DNA from: Corythucha ciliata | Taxonomy: Eukaryota > Arthropoda > Insecta > Hemiptera > Tingidae | Assembly (NCBI GenBank): GCA_038030265.1 | Contig: CM075943.1 | Span: 13,206,001-13,270,000 of the forward strand | Direction: 5' to 3' | Length of the DNA: 64,000 bases | Part shown: one piece after another, positions 21,972-31,960 of the stretch | Layout of the letters: each line of letters opens with the position of its first letter | Position numbering within the stretch: position 1 is the first letter of the stretch | The notes under the pieces: model-generated | Database searches by the model: none | Told to the model about the DNA's origin: nothing | Seen by the model: the letters and a program-made list of their open reading frames with translations, nothing else | Translations under genes and position numbers: made by a program

Positions 21972-24900
21972 TTATAGGTTCAATTTTTCCGGAGGTCGCA
22001 CAATTCTGCCTCCGCGCGTGCGCACATCTTGGTTCGCTCCCAGGGGCTCTTCGTTGGATCCTGCTGGTTCCTCGTCGTCCAGCCAAAATACGTTCTCTTC
22101 TTCCTCGTCTAGATCCTCGTCGAGACCGTCGTCCACGGCTTCCTCGTCGCTGTTCGGGTCTTCTTCGGGTTGTTTGTCCACGTCCTCAACTTGAAGCACG
22201 TCCATCTCCAGTGGAAAAATTCGTTGTACTGGACGAACCAATTTTCCTGACGCAGTGATCACCTCGACGACTCTCACAGTACCAGGCGATGTACTCGTCC
22301 CAGCGGCCAGTCCAATCGTTTTGCGCCCTCCCGCTCGACCAGCACCAGCTGTCCGACGGTCAGTCCTTGCGCTTGGCGTCGTACAGACCTCTTGGCAGGC
22401 CTCAAGAAACCCAAGTATTCTTCCCTGAAACGGAACCACAAATTCTCCATTAGTCGGTGGCGATAACGCACACGTCGTCTCAGGTCCTGCGCCTCCACAG
22501 CAGTAACATCAGGGACGCCACATCCACTGGCCGACACCAAAAAGGACAGCGGAGTCAACGGTCGCAGATCCTCGGGGTTATCTGAAACGTAAGTCAGCGG
22601 TCTACTGTTAACAATTGTCTCACACTCGATCAATATTGTCGTTAACTCATCCAAAAAAAGGCACGCCCGCCCCAAGGTTCTTTTCAACAAGTCATTTACC
22701 GACCGAATTAATCTTTCCCAGAACCCTCCCCACCACGGAGCCGAGGGGGGGGAGAACCTCCACTCTATCCTTTCGCTTGCCCCATATCGGGTCACCTCAT
22801 CCCAGTTTAGTGCTGACAGCAAGTTATACGCCCCTCTAAAATTAGTTCCATTATCGCAAAAAATCGTTTTTGGCCTCCCCCTCCTGGCAACAAACCGTCT
22901 AAATGCCAACAAAAAACTTTCAGTCGAGGGGGATTCAACAATCTCTAAATGTACCGCCCGGACCACCGCACAAGTCATCAAACACACCCACACTTTCCGA
23001 TCCCCCCGAATGTACAACGGTCCAAAGAGGTCAACTCCGGTGACCTCAAACGGGACCGCATCACGGATTCTTTCTTTAGGGAGAGTAGCTTCCTTCACTC
23101 GAATTGGCTTTGCTGCGAAACGTCTACACCGGAGGCACTTGTCCAAAATTTTCTTTATCGTTCGCCGCCCCCCAAGCACCCAAAACCGCTCCCGCAAAAC
23201 ACACCTCAACCCCTCAACACCCACGTGATGATTCCTCATATGAGTCTCCATAATTAGACTCCCCATTAACACATGATCTTTCGGCAAAATAGCAGGGGTC
23301 ACAAATTCCTGGGGTTCTTTCCCTTGTTCAAGGCGTGTCTGAAGACGCAAAACACCCTCCCCGTCGTAGAACACATCGAATCCGCCGAATCTCGCGTCGT
23401 CACTTCCCTCGAAGACCCCACGCTGCACGATTCGGATAACGAACGACTCCGCCCTTCGAGTCTCCATTCCATCCAGTTCCCGTGAGCGTGAATGCTCTTT
23501 CCGACGACAGCCGTCCACGAAGCGAAGCACCCATGCCATCACCCGAACAGTCCTCTCAAATCCGAGGCCTCTTCCCAACAGAAAAGAATCGTCCGACGAC
23601 ACAGCCATGGCTGCTCCAGCCAGTCTTCTTCTTTCCCTCAAAACCTCTTCCTCATCGCAGGAAAGAGGGGGGGAGGGCCAATTACCAGGTGGTGATCTCA
23701 GCCATTCTGGCCCCTCCCACCATCGAGACCGCACCAATTGATTGACAGAACACCCCCTCGACGGTAGGTCAGCCGGATTGATCAAACCAGGCAGATGTCT
23801 CCATTGTTCCGGCAACGATAATTTTCTAATTTCATCCACACGATTTCTGACGAAAACAGTCCACGGTTCCGGTCGTTTGATCCATGAAATTACCGTCGAA
23901 AAGTCCGACCAAAAGGTCGTGCTCACGTCATTCAAACCCACCGCCTTTTTAAAGGAATCCATTAAGCGAGCCCCGATCAGCGCGGCCATCAACTCAAGTC
24001 GGGGAATCGTCAACTCCTTCAACGGGGCCACCCTGGCCTTGGCCACTAACAAATGCACCCGTACCTCTTCTAATCGATTTACTAAACGAACAAAAATAGC
24101 CGTCGCGTACGCCTCTCGACTAGCGTCGACGAACACATGGAGAGAGATCTCGTCATTCGCGTCTCCCAAGGCCCACCGCGGAACACGAATCTTTAATAGC
24201 TCGGGTAGGTACCCACACCATAATTTGACATTTTCAGCCGTGGTGGTGTCAACTTCTTCATCCCACTGAATCTTGGTTTGCCATAACTTCTGTAACAGTA
24301 TCTTTGGACGCAAGGTAACGGGACAAACTAATCCAAGTGGGTCAAATATCTTCTGGGTAACGGACAAAATAAATCTCTTTGTGATTTTTTCCTGCATAAA
24401 TCGTTTAGGGGGTTCAAAACACAGGCTCAATTCGTCTTTTCTCTTGTCCCAGGTCATACCCAATATTTTTGTGCTGGGGGGTTCAGATTCTCCACTCCTC
24501 TCCCACCCTCGCAAATCAAATTTGTGTCTTGCTAGGAGACTCGTTGCAGTTTCCTCCACCTTCTTCAAACCTCCCTTTGAATTCACGCTAGTCACTAGGT
24601 TGTCGACGTAAAAACTCTCTTCAATCAATCGAATCAAACCCGCTTCAATCTCCTGCCCCCCCTCCTCACACTTCGTTCTTTCCTTGGAGAAAATGTCTTT
24701 CAATACTGCACCGAGGTGGAAAGGGCTGCAGTTAACTCCAAATACCACCCGGGCGTGCCTAAATTCGACGGGTTCCCCGTCCGCATTAAACCATAAGAAC
24801 CGAAGGAAATCACGATCTCTTTGTACCACGCCGATCTGCAGGAAAGCCTGTTTAATGTCGGCAATCAGTCCAAATTCGTTCGAGCGAAAACGATGTAACA

Positions 24901-25552
24901 ACTCAGGTATCTTCTCGATGAGATTAATGCCAATTTCCAGACAATCATTTAACGACAAGCCATTCGGAGACCTCATCGACGCGTCAAACACCGGTCTTAT
25001 TTTTGTTGTACTCTCTTCTTTAATCACCGGTCGATGAGGGAGATAATAACCCGGGCGCGGCTTCTCGAGGGGGGGCACGCGTTCAATTATCCCCTCCCCC
25101 TCCCAGTCCACAAATACTCGTTCATACCGGGGAAGTAACCCATTTTTCTTTAACCGTAACCACACGCGTTTTGTCCTTTCGTACACGGAATCAAAATTAT
25201 CGAGAGGGGTAACCCCCTTCCAGGGTAGACTGACACTATAACGCCCGGTATTCTGTTCGATCGTCTTCGTCTCGTCGAAAAACTTAAAAATTGCACGAAT
25301 TCTGTCCTCTTCCGTTTGTTTCGCGCCACTATCGTGTATTCCCAATAAATCCATTTGCCACAATCGCGAGACGTCATCCGCCATTCCGCTGCAGAATAAA
25401 CTCGTCACTTCTTCCGGAGAGGGGGGGGAGTCCTCTCTGACCTTACCGAAAATAGTCCACCCGAAAAGAGTCTTTGTGGCCACTAAACCGCTTTTTAATT
25501 GTCTTTTATGTCTAGTTAGCAAAACACCCAAGATATCCGCCCCGACTAACAA
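21972..25552 (-). pseudogene. pol: BEL/Pao pol: end of protease, reverse transcriptase, RNase H, integrase (two phase changes)
   Basis: The main frame (25552-22274, 1092 codons) starts with LLVGADILGVL, the end of the retropepsin-like domain, then the Pao reverse transcriptase: IRPVFDAS, the catalytic Asp in ADIKQAFLQI (residue 232) and FYVDNLVTS (315-318). YVDN in place of YVDD is, as far as I recall, common in arthropod BEL elements. RNase H follows (HVFVDASREAYATAIF), then the H2C2 finger and an integrase core with all three acidic residues: GVDLFGP, FCDNGTNF and GGFWERLI. Near 22290 the frame is lost. The family's C-terminal end (VVEVITASGKLVRP...FPLE) continues in another frame to 21972, closing in an acidic tail. 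It overlaps the gag frame by 7 nt. In this family gag-pol is normally one polyprotein. Confidence 0.93.
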
Positions 25553-27261
25553 CTCAATCGGCCCTGAGCATGAATGCCTTCCCCCAACTCTTCTTCAGTA
25601 AAAATTTCACTCCCGTCAACAACGTCCAAATCACTGCACAATTCGTCCATCGCGACCGCCTCGAAATTACAAGCAAAAGTTCCTTCCAGGTCATAGACTC
25701 GCACGCGGTAAACGTCGTGTTCGCGACTTTTCAAACGACTACCCCCGAAGACAATGTGTCCAAACCAATCCTTTCTCACGAAATCTAGTCCCAACTTCTC
25801 TGCTACTGCTCGTTTTATATATGTTCGTTGGGAGCCGGAATCTAATAGGGCTCGGACCGTTAAATTTCCCTTTTCTCCACGCAATGAGACTAAAAGGGTT
25901 TGTAAAAACACCTTTCCGTTTGACAATAAACTGGTCAATGTAACTTCTTTGGGAGGACCACGAGGGGGAGGTCGTGAGGGGGGTTCAGGCAACTCGGAAC
26001 AGACGAATTGATGATGTCGTCCTCCACATTTTCCACATTTGACCACGGCGTGACAATTTTTCGTTAAATGACCATAGGTGGTACATCTAAAACATCTTCC
26101 TTTCTTTTGCAACATTGCCTTTCTTTCTTCCATGCCCGCCCTCCTCCCCTTTTCATACCCATCGATGACGTGAGGTCCCTCACAAAAAAAACATTTAAGT
26201 GGGCGGGTTGTCGCGACCAACCCGGCGGCGGTACTCCTCCCACCGCCCACTGAACTCCTCATCACACTATTCCCAGTTCCACTATTTACGGTTTCTTTTA
26301 TTTTATTCTTATTATCTTGAGCCCTTAACGCCAACTTAATTCCTTCTTCATTTTCCACTTCTTCACGGAGAAATTCTAACAAATCTTCCAGCGTTGATTT
26401 CGCGAGAGCTTCCGATTGTCCCTCCTTCATTGTATCGCGTTGTCTTCTTCGAAAGAGTCTTATAAGTTCTTCATCTAAACACGTTTCAATAAGGGGTGTC
26501 AAAAGTGCCGCACAGATTCCCACGTTCACCCCCAACGATTCCAAGGCTTTCATCTGTGCTTGTAAGTGGTCGTAAAATCTCGAAAGACGCTCACGCGTCA
26601 TCTTACGATTTTCGATGACTAAGGCAGCCAAGTCCCTCATATACATGTCGACTAAAAGCTCTTTTCTACCAAAGCGTTCTTGAAGTGCTTTGACAGCCTT
26701 TTCATAATTCTCTTTGGATGGGGGGTAGGCTGACACAACAGCCTTCGCACGTGAGCCTTCGTTTAAGGATTGAAGCAGATAGTGAAATTTATCTACTTCC
26801 GTTAAATCATCGTCCAAATGGATCTTCTCAAATTGGGACCAGAAGGGGACCCATTCCTTCAGGTTTCCATCGAATTTTCTGAGTTCTATGAGGGGCAGTT
26901 TGAACTTCCTCTTTGATTTTAACAAAGAGGAACTTTCTTTCGAACTTAGCGATTCAAATTCGACCTTTTCTTTTTCTAATGCATTTTTGGCACGAACCTT
27001 TAATAAATTGAATCGATCGATAAGTGCGTCGACCTCCGCCATCTCCGCTTCTAATGTTTCGTCGTCTGCCTCCTCTAACAATAAATCGTTTATCGCGAGG
27101 TCTACCACGCGTAATTCTTCGAACCGAGTCGTCATCGAGTCTAATAAAGCCCGCACTTCCACTGAGTCAATTTCCCCGTCATTCAAAATATTTTCGAGTT
27201 CATCACCGTTTTTCCGAAAACTCTTTCTTTTTATACGCCGGTCTCTGCAAAATTTATCCAT
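25546..27261 (-). CDS. gag: BEL/Pao gag plus N-terminal protease
   Basis: 571 codons from the ATG at 27261. Order: a charged coiled-coil-like N-terminus (residues ~1-120); a gag domain of the DUF1759 type with LPLIELRKFDGNLKEWVPFW (about 125-145) and the following LLQSLNEGSRA; zinc knuckles in the region CFFCEGPH ... CFRCTTYGHLTKNC ... CGKCGGRHHQFVC (about 355-420); then the retropepsin-like domain with VRALLDSGSQRTYI (about 468), where DSG is the catalytic Asp triad. The frame stops after EGIHAQGRLSC, and the protein pattern continues one phase away in the pol frame. The start is supported because only the primer site and a ~80-nt leader lie upstream. Confidence 0.93.
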   Translation of the reverse strand: MDKFCRDRRIKRKSFRKNGDELENILNDGEIDSVEVRALLDSMTTRFEELRVVDLAINDLLLEEADDETLEAEMAEVDALIDRFNLLKVRAKNALEKEKVEFESLSSKESSSLLKSKRKFKLPLIELRKFDGNLKEWVPFWSQFEKIHLDDDLTEVDKFHYLLQSLNEGSRAKAVVSAYPPSKENYEKAVKALQERFGRKELLVDMYMRDLAALVIENRKMTRERLSRFYDHLQAQMKALESLGVNVGICAALLTPLIETCLDEELIRLFRRRQRDTMKEGQSEALAKSTLEDLLEFLREEVENEEGIKLALRAQDNKNKIKETVNSGTGNSVMRSSVGGGRSTAAGLVATTRPLKCFFCEGPHVIDGYEKGRRAGMEERKAMLQKKGRCFRCTTYGHLTKNCHAVVKCGKCGGRHHQFVCSELPEPPSRPPPRGPPKEVTLTSLLSNGKVFLQTLLVSLRGEKGNLTVRALLDSGSQRTYIKRAVAEKLGLDFVRKDWFGHIVFGGSRLKSREHDVYRVRVYDLEGTFACNFEAVAMDELCSDLDVVDGSEIFTEEELGEGIHAQGRLSC

Positions 27262-27338
27262 TTTAAAACTTATTGTCTTTCAGAAAAAAAATCGAATCAC
27301 AATTAAACAAGTCAAAGTTCAATGAAGGAATCAAAGTC

Positions 27339-27356
27339 CTGTAACCACGGTCGCCA
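27339..27356 (-). promoter_or_regulatory. Primer-binding site of the BEL element
   Basis: Three bases inside the 5' LTR the minus strand reads TGGCGACCGTGGTTACAG, ending in the complement of a tRNA CCA tail. The first 11 bases resemble the tRNA-Arg-type site used by other BEL elements as I know them. The exact tRNA was not verified. Confidence 0.7.
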
Positions 27357-27823
27357 TTATGTTAAAGTTCAATAAAAAACTCGGGATAAATTGTCGCGGA
27401 GGAGAAAAAATAATCAGAGACCGTTTCAAAAAAACTGAGGGGGAATTCAAATAAAAATTGGGCTGAGATTATCCGTTTACAACCCTTTCATAAAATACTC
27501 GTGGAAGTTAAAATTGTGGGCTTTTTCATCAACGGTAATGGCCGGTACAAAAAAGCATGCGGACTCACCGTTGCTTGTCGAATCAAATACCTTCACCAGG
27601 GTCCAATACCGGCGTCTCTTCGTTCAACCGTTGTCGTCTTGATTGTCCTCACGAAAGAATCAATAGGTGGGACTTCAATTCAAAAAGAACATCTAGATGT
27701 TGTTAGATTTATATAATGAATAAATCTGTCGCCGGCATTTTAATTAGTAAATTAATTAAACTGATATTATCCGGACGACGATGGAAGGGCATAGCCCAAC
27801 ACGATTCGAGTTTCGAGAAAAAA

Positions 27824-27899
27824 TGGCTCTCCGGCGGGATTTGAACCCGCAACCTCTGGATTACCAGTCCAGCACGCTGCCATTTGCGCCACGGAGGCG
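27824..27899 (-). tRNA. tRNA-like gene, anticodon loop reads GGT (Thr), minus arm
   Basis: The minus strand has a perfect A box (TGGCGCAAATGG) and B box (GGTTCAAATCC on the twin; GGTTCAAATCC-like here as GGGTTCAAATCCCG). A 4-bp D stem (GCGC/GCGT), a perfect 5-bp anticodon stem CTGGA/TCCAG around loop CTGGTAA, and a perfect T stem GCGGG/CCCGC are present. The acceptor stem pairs only in its lower five positions (GCCTCCG against CGGAGAG). The backbone resembles eukaryotic tRNA-Trp (TGGCGCAA...AGGTTGCG.GTTCAAATC) more than tRNA-Thr. It could be a working variant, a pseudogene or the head of a SINE. It sits in a mobile insertion, so I favour a tRNA-derived repeat. Confidence 0.6.
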
Positions 27900-28185
27900 C
27901 CTATGGGAGTCGTACTCCGAGGGATAAGCTAAGCCGAACCCCACCTAGGTCCATTGTTTCTCGAAACTCTAGGCGCTTCTCCTGATCGGTAAACCACGCC
28001 GAATTTAATCTTATCTAGATGTTGTTAGATTTATATAATGAATAAATCTGTCGCCGGCATTTTAATTAGTAAATTAATTAAACTGATATTATCCGGACGA
28101 CGATGGAAGGGCATAGCCCAACACGATTCGAGTTTCGAGAAAAAATGGCTCTCCGGCGGGATTTGAACAAATGGCAAATGGGGCG

Positions 28186-28247
28186 CAAATGGCAGCGTGC
28201 TGGACTGGTAATCCAGAGGTTGCGGGTTCAAATCCCACCGGAGAGCC
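28186..28247 (+). pseudogene. 5'-damaged tRNA-like copy at the palindrome centre
   Basis: From GCGCAAATGGCAGCG onward it matches the full tRNA-like unit, including the CTGGTAA loop, with one T-arm change (CCCACC for CCCGCC). Its acceptor 5' strand is replaced by the junction sequence AAATGGCAAATGGG. Confidence 0.7.
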
Positions 28248-28496
28248 ATTTTTTCTCGAAACTCGAATCGTGTTGGGCTATGCCCTTCCATCGTCGTCCG
28301 GATAATATCAGTTTAATTAATTTACTAATTAAAATGCCGGCGACAGATTTATTCATTATATAAATCTAACAACATCTAGATAAGATTAAATTCGGCGTGG
28401 TTTACCGATCAGGAGAAGCGCCTAGAGTTTCGAGAAACAATGGACCTAGGTGGGGTTCGGCTTAGCTTATCCCTCGGAGTACGACTCCCATAGGCG

Positions 28497-28570
28497 CCTC
28501 CGTGGCGCAAATGGCAGCGTGCTGGACTGGTAATCCAGAGGTTGCGGGTTCAAATCCCGCCGGAGAGCCA
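28497..28570 (+). tRNA. tRNA-like gene, anticodon loop reads GGT (Thr), plus arm
   Basis: An inverted copy of the gene at 27824-27899 with the same boxes, stems, mispaired acceptor top and CTGGTAA loop. It is followed by ATTTTTTC, a T-run that would serve as an RNA polymerase III terminator. Confidence 0.6.
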
Positions 28571-28954
28571 TTTTTTCTCGAAACTCGAATCGTGTTGGGC
28601 TATGCCCTTCCATCGTCGTCCGGATAATATCAGTTTAATTAATTTACTAATCAAAAAGAACACCTTTCTCACTTTTCATAAAAATGTCTATAATAAAAAC
28701 TTTCTTCTTTTTACAGATTCTACGTTACGTCTCTCATAGCGTCTCAAATAAGTCTCTTCTTCTTTTCCACTGAGCGTAGGGCTCATCCCCCCTTACACAT
28801 AAATCCTTTTCGAGAGCCAATCAAATTAAGCTAAGCATACAAATCTCAATCTTACCAACTAATAACGAAATGAAATGTCTCTTATTTTTTTCTTTCATAA
28901 TTTCAGAGCGAACACTGTCTCCAACTCGCGCACTTTTCCACCGCCAACACCGCC

Positions 28955-30412
28955 CCTTCGGTGTACCATGTCTCGGAGTATCCTGTCTCTCCACTGTAAG
29001 GTAGACTAGATAAGGCATCTTTGTCAGGCTCCCGTTTATCTTCACTGTTCTCATCTGTCTTGGTGAGTCAGGTCGTCGCAGATCGTTTGCCGACTAGTAG
29101 AAGCGGAAAGTGGAATGGGCTCATTTGCCGTTTCACTAACACTCGGAGCTGGAACTGCACGTTTTGTGCAATACAGTAGAACAAAGAAAAGTACCAGAAA
29201 CGAAGCGTCTTTCGTGCGAGCTCCCAAGTTAAAATCTTCGTTGGCAGGTGAAACGTCGTCTTGAAAATCGACAGAGCTCCAACAGGCCTCTAACTAACTC
29301 GAAACTCGTTGCCGAGGCGGTTCATGGGCCTGCATGAATATGAGAATCAATGCAAAGCAGGTACTTTCTACTATAAAATATCCAAGACTTACCCTGTTTG
29401 TACCGGGCTGTAAATGAGCCTAATACGCAATGAAAATTGTCGGCACAGCATTTTCCTTAAGCCTAGGACCAGAGGCATTACTCCCGGTATACGTCAATGT
29501 GTGCAAAATGTAGAGTGCTATAAAACTGTTGGGGCCAGGTTTCCAGTTTAAAAGGCGCACAGTTCTCACCCCTTATTGTTTCAAATTGTCATCTTTGGGG
29601 AATCTACAATCTTACAAGCTACAATCAATACAAACAATGGTCGTTAAAGAAGTAAGAATGCCTATTAAGTTTCTATTTCGCGGCTCAGTAAGAGGCTCTT
29701 CGAGGTCCAAATTTTTAACAAGATCCTCATCCTCAATTTATTTGATTTCATTAAAGCTTTAGAAAGTCCTCTTGTCTCTCATGTCGGGCCATCAGAAGAA
29801 AAACGCAAAATAATAGTATGTAATTTCAAAGCTTACCGATGAAAAGCAACTCCACCGTTACGACTAAAGTCAGAGCGTTTAGAGCTGCCCAAAATGCAAC
29901 AAATGCCCTGTTTCCACACTTGAAACCGGGCTTGAAACTTATAAAGCTAAAAACTAAAAAGCTAAAGCACAAAACAATACAGAAATGAAAACAAAATCAG
30001 TGAATTATCACTAGGATTTATCGGAGTACAACACGGACGACGAAGATGCGACGGAGTAAAGGTGGTGCTAACAAACATGGCGGTGATAACTCTTTCATCC
30101 CCACCACTTGGACTCTCAACATTTCCTCGATGTCATTTCCATACTATTCTAATTTCCTTGGTCCCATCACTCAGCTCGACCCGTTAGCCGCGACTGGCCG
30201 CTGGTGGCCAGCCAGTCGCGCCCGAGTGGCACCACGTGGAGGTGGGTTTTTCAGAGCTGAGGGTGCTGGCTTGCGCCATGGACCGAACCTGCCAGCGAAG
30301 GTGCCCCGGTACTCTGCATAGTAGCCAACACTCAAGAGTCGTCCTTGCCAATCCTGGTAGTGACCGAATGGTTTTTTAAAACAGGCAGACACGAGGCAGA
30401 CAATCATCCTTC
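28955..30412. other. Stretch without recognisable gene
   Basis: No frame with family features. A mildly GC-rich block (30160-30310) has open frames on both strands that look like composition effects. Confidence 0.5.
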
Positions 30413-30441
30413 AAAAAATGCATCGTATGCACCGAGCTTAA

Positions 30442-30630
30442 GGCCGGTCGTCCACTGGAAGCGTTTTCGAGTAGCACTACAACGAGCGACATCGAGCGTA
30501 CATACAAAAAGACATAAATTGAATTCACTGCTGCTAAGCCTGCAGTGGACGATGTCACATTCAATTTGAGGCTTTAGGATGTACGCTCGTTGTCGCGCCG
30601 GTCGAAAACGCTTCCAGTGGACGACCGATC
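30442..30630. mobile_element. 189-bp MITE with ~55-bp inverted repeats and TAA target duplication
   Basis: The left arm GGCCGGTCGTCCACTGGAAG CGTTTTCGA ... ACAACGAGCG ... GTACAT is mirrored by ATGTACGCTCGTTGTCGC ... CGCTTCCAGTGGACGACCGATC. TAA stands on both sides (30439-30441, 30631-30633), as in PIF/Harbinger MITEs. Just left of it (30413-30438) is one end of the MITE family seen at 15571-15716. Confidence 0.8.
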
Positions 30631-30667
30631 TAAGTCTCTGTATAAACAAGAAATATATAATTTTCAC

Positions 30668-31960
30668 TTAGCCTTTTCCTTATTTTAGCCACGAATTACC
30701 AACTTTTCACCTTTTCTAACCGTCAATTAGCGCTTATGACCAGTTTAAGCCGCGAATTACTCAATTTCAGCCACTAATGAGTGCTTTTTGTAAACTTTAC
30801 TCACAGAATAGCGCTTTTCTCAATTTTGGCCGCGTGTGTATCGTTCTTCTTAATTTCATCCGCGGATTAGTGGTTTTGACCCCTCCCTCCCCGTAGCCAT
30901 GAATTTGCGCATTTTCTCAACTTAAGCAGCAAAGCAGCGTTTTTATCCCGTGAGCGAGATGTTTCTACATTTTCCGGTTTGGCGTTTTCCTTAATTTTAG
31001 CAGCAAATACGCGATTTTTTCAATTTTTTAGTGTAGTATTATCACTTTGCTTCAGTTTTAGCTGAAAATTAGCGTTTTTCTCAAGTGTTTTCCTCAATGT
31101 TAGCCTCAAAATAGAGGGCTTTTCACACATTAGTATCTTTTTGGTTCACCATTCAGTTTCTGCTTTTTCTGCCTGAGAAGTTGCCATCAGAATCTGGCGT
31201 ATAATTCAGTTTTGACGCCAATTAGACTTTTTCTCAATGTTAGCCGCGATTTTTTCAAATTCAAGCCGTGAATTACAGCACTCTCTCTCAATTTAGGCTC
31301 AAAATAAGCTTTCAAATCTCTAATATTGGCCAGACTAATTATTTATTGTCTAAATATTACCTGCAAATTAGCGGATTTTTCACGTTTTAGCACCGTATTA
31401 GCAATTTTATGTTGCTTTTATGTATAGATTATTGCTATTTCTCAGTTCTAGCCCGTGAGTCAGCGTTGTTTTTACTTATAGCCGTGCATGAATTTCCCAT
31501 TTTTCTGAATGTTAGCCTCAAAGTTGCCTTCAGAAGGCGCGTATTTAAATTATAAATTTCAAATTTCATCACACTTTACTCGAGAATTATTGATTTTTCT
31601 CAATTTTGGCAGCGAATTGGCGTTTCCAACCCGTGCATTACCGAGATTTCTCATTTTTTGCCAAGAATAGGTGTTTTCCTCTTAAGATGCAAATTATCAT
31701 TTATTTCCTAATTTTTGCATAGAATTATCACTTCTTCTCAATATGAACCGAAAATTAGCGTTTTTCTTAATTATAGCCGCGCTAATTAGTGATTTTTTCT
31801 AGTTGATATTCTTAATTTGTATCCGCGAATTAACGTTTTTCCACAACTTTATACCCGCAAATTGCAATTTAGCGATTTTTCGCAATTTCAGCTGTGAATT
31901 CGCTATTTTGGTCTAATTTTACCTGATAGCGTTTTTTTCTCTCAATATTATTGCGTGTTA
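30668..31960 (+). repeat. Degenerate ~30-bp tandem repeat array
   Basis: The same GCGAATTAGCG / CAATTTTAGC unit as at 5040 and 11820, again strongly diverged. The section 31040-31900 is partly collinear with 5040-5760 (shared strings such as GGTATAGATTATTGC-like and CCAACCCGTGCATTACC), so this array and the one in the 6.6-kb repeat share a common larger ancestor. Confidence 0.75.

Larger units (their letters stand above)
27691..28650. mobile_element. 960-bp palindromic insertion carrying tRNA-like genes
   Basis: An 11-bp target duplication TCAAAAAGAAC (27680-27690 and 28651-28661) flanks it. It consists of a 322-bp unit (27691-28012), a partial second unit in the same orientation (28013 to about 28168), then the inverse arrangement on the other arm (partial unit to about 28380, full unit to 28650). 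The arms meet at a scrambled centre (about 28168-28190) where TTTGAAC is joined to AAATGGCAAATGGGGCGCAA. The right arm lacks the last ~50 bp of the unit, so the outer ends are not symmetrical. Each full unit holds one tRNA-like gene, GATAAGCTAAGCCGAACCCC-type flank and a conserved A/T tail. It has no coding capacity. The family is unknown; an 11-bp duplication would be compatible with Mutator-type or target-primed insertion. Confidence 0.85.
21200..28949 (-). mobile_element. BEL/Pao LTR retrotransposon, near-complete, with nested insertion
   Basis: Both LTRs, the primer site, gag, pol and the polypurine tract are present in minus orientation. The element is flanked by a perfect 5-bp target duplication CCGCC (21195-21199 and 28950-28954). 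LTRs read TGTTGG...TTAACA on the minus strand, with the TG/CA ends expected for this class. Without the 971 bp added by a nested insertion (960 bp plus target duplication), the element is about 6.8 kb. The two LTRs differ at only about two positions that I noticed, so the insertion is recent. Even so, the gag-pol frame, usually a single ORF in this family, changes phase near 25560 and near 22290. It is therefore either inactive, or these are assembly errors, or (for the first) a programmed shift. Confidence 0.95.
27360..28949 (-). repeat. 5' LTR of the BEL element, split by a 960-bp insertion
   Basis: 27360-27690 and 28662-28949 together match the intact LTR at 21200-21818. The break occurs after CAAAAAGAAC, and TCAAAAAGAAC is repeated on the far side (28651-28661). 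The length sum is exact: 1590 minus 971 equals 619. Confidence 0.95.

Noticed and set aside
22615..25037. Numerous plus-strand frames across 22.6-27.3 kb
   Set aside because: They are antisense to the BEL gag-pol, which has clear domains on the minus strand.
30046..30321. 91-codon plus-strand frame in a GC-rich block
   Set aside because: Overlapping frames on the other strand are equally long and neither shows protein-like conservation or motifs.
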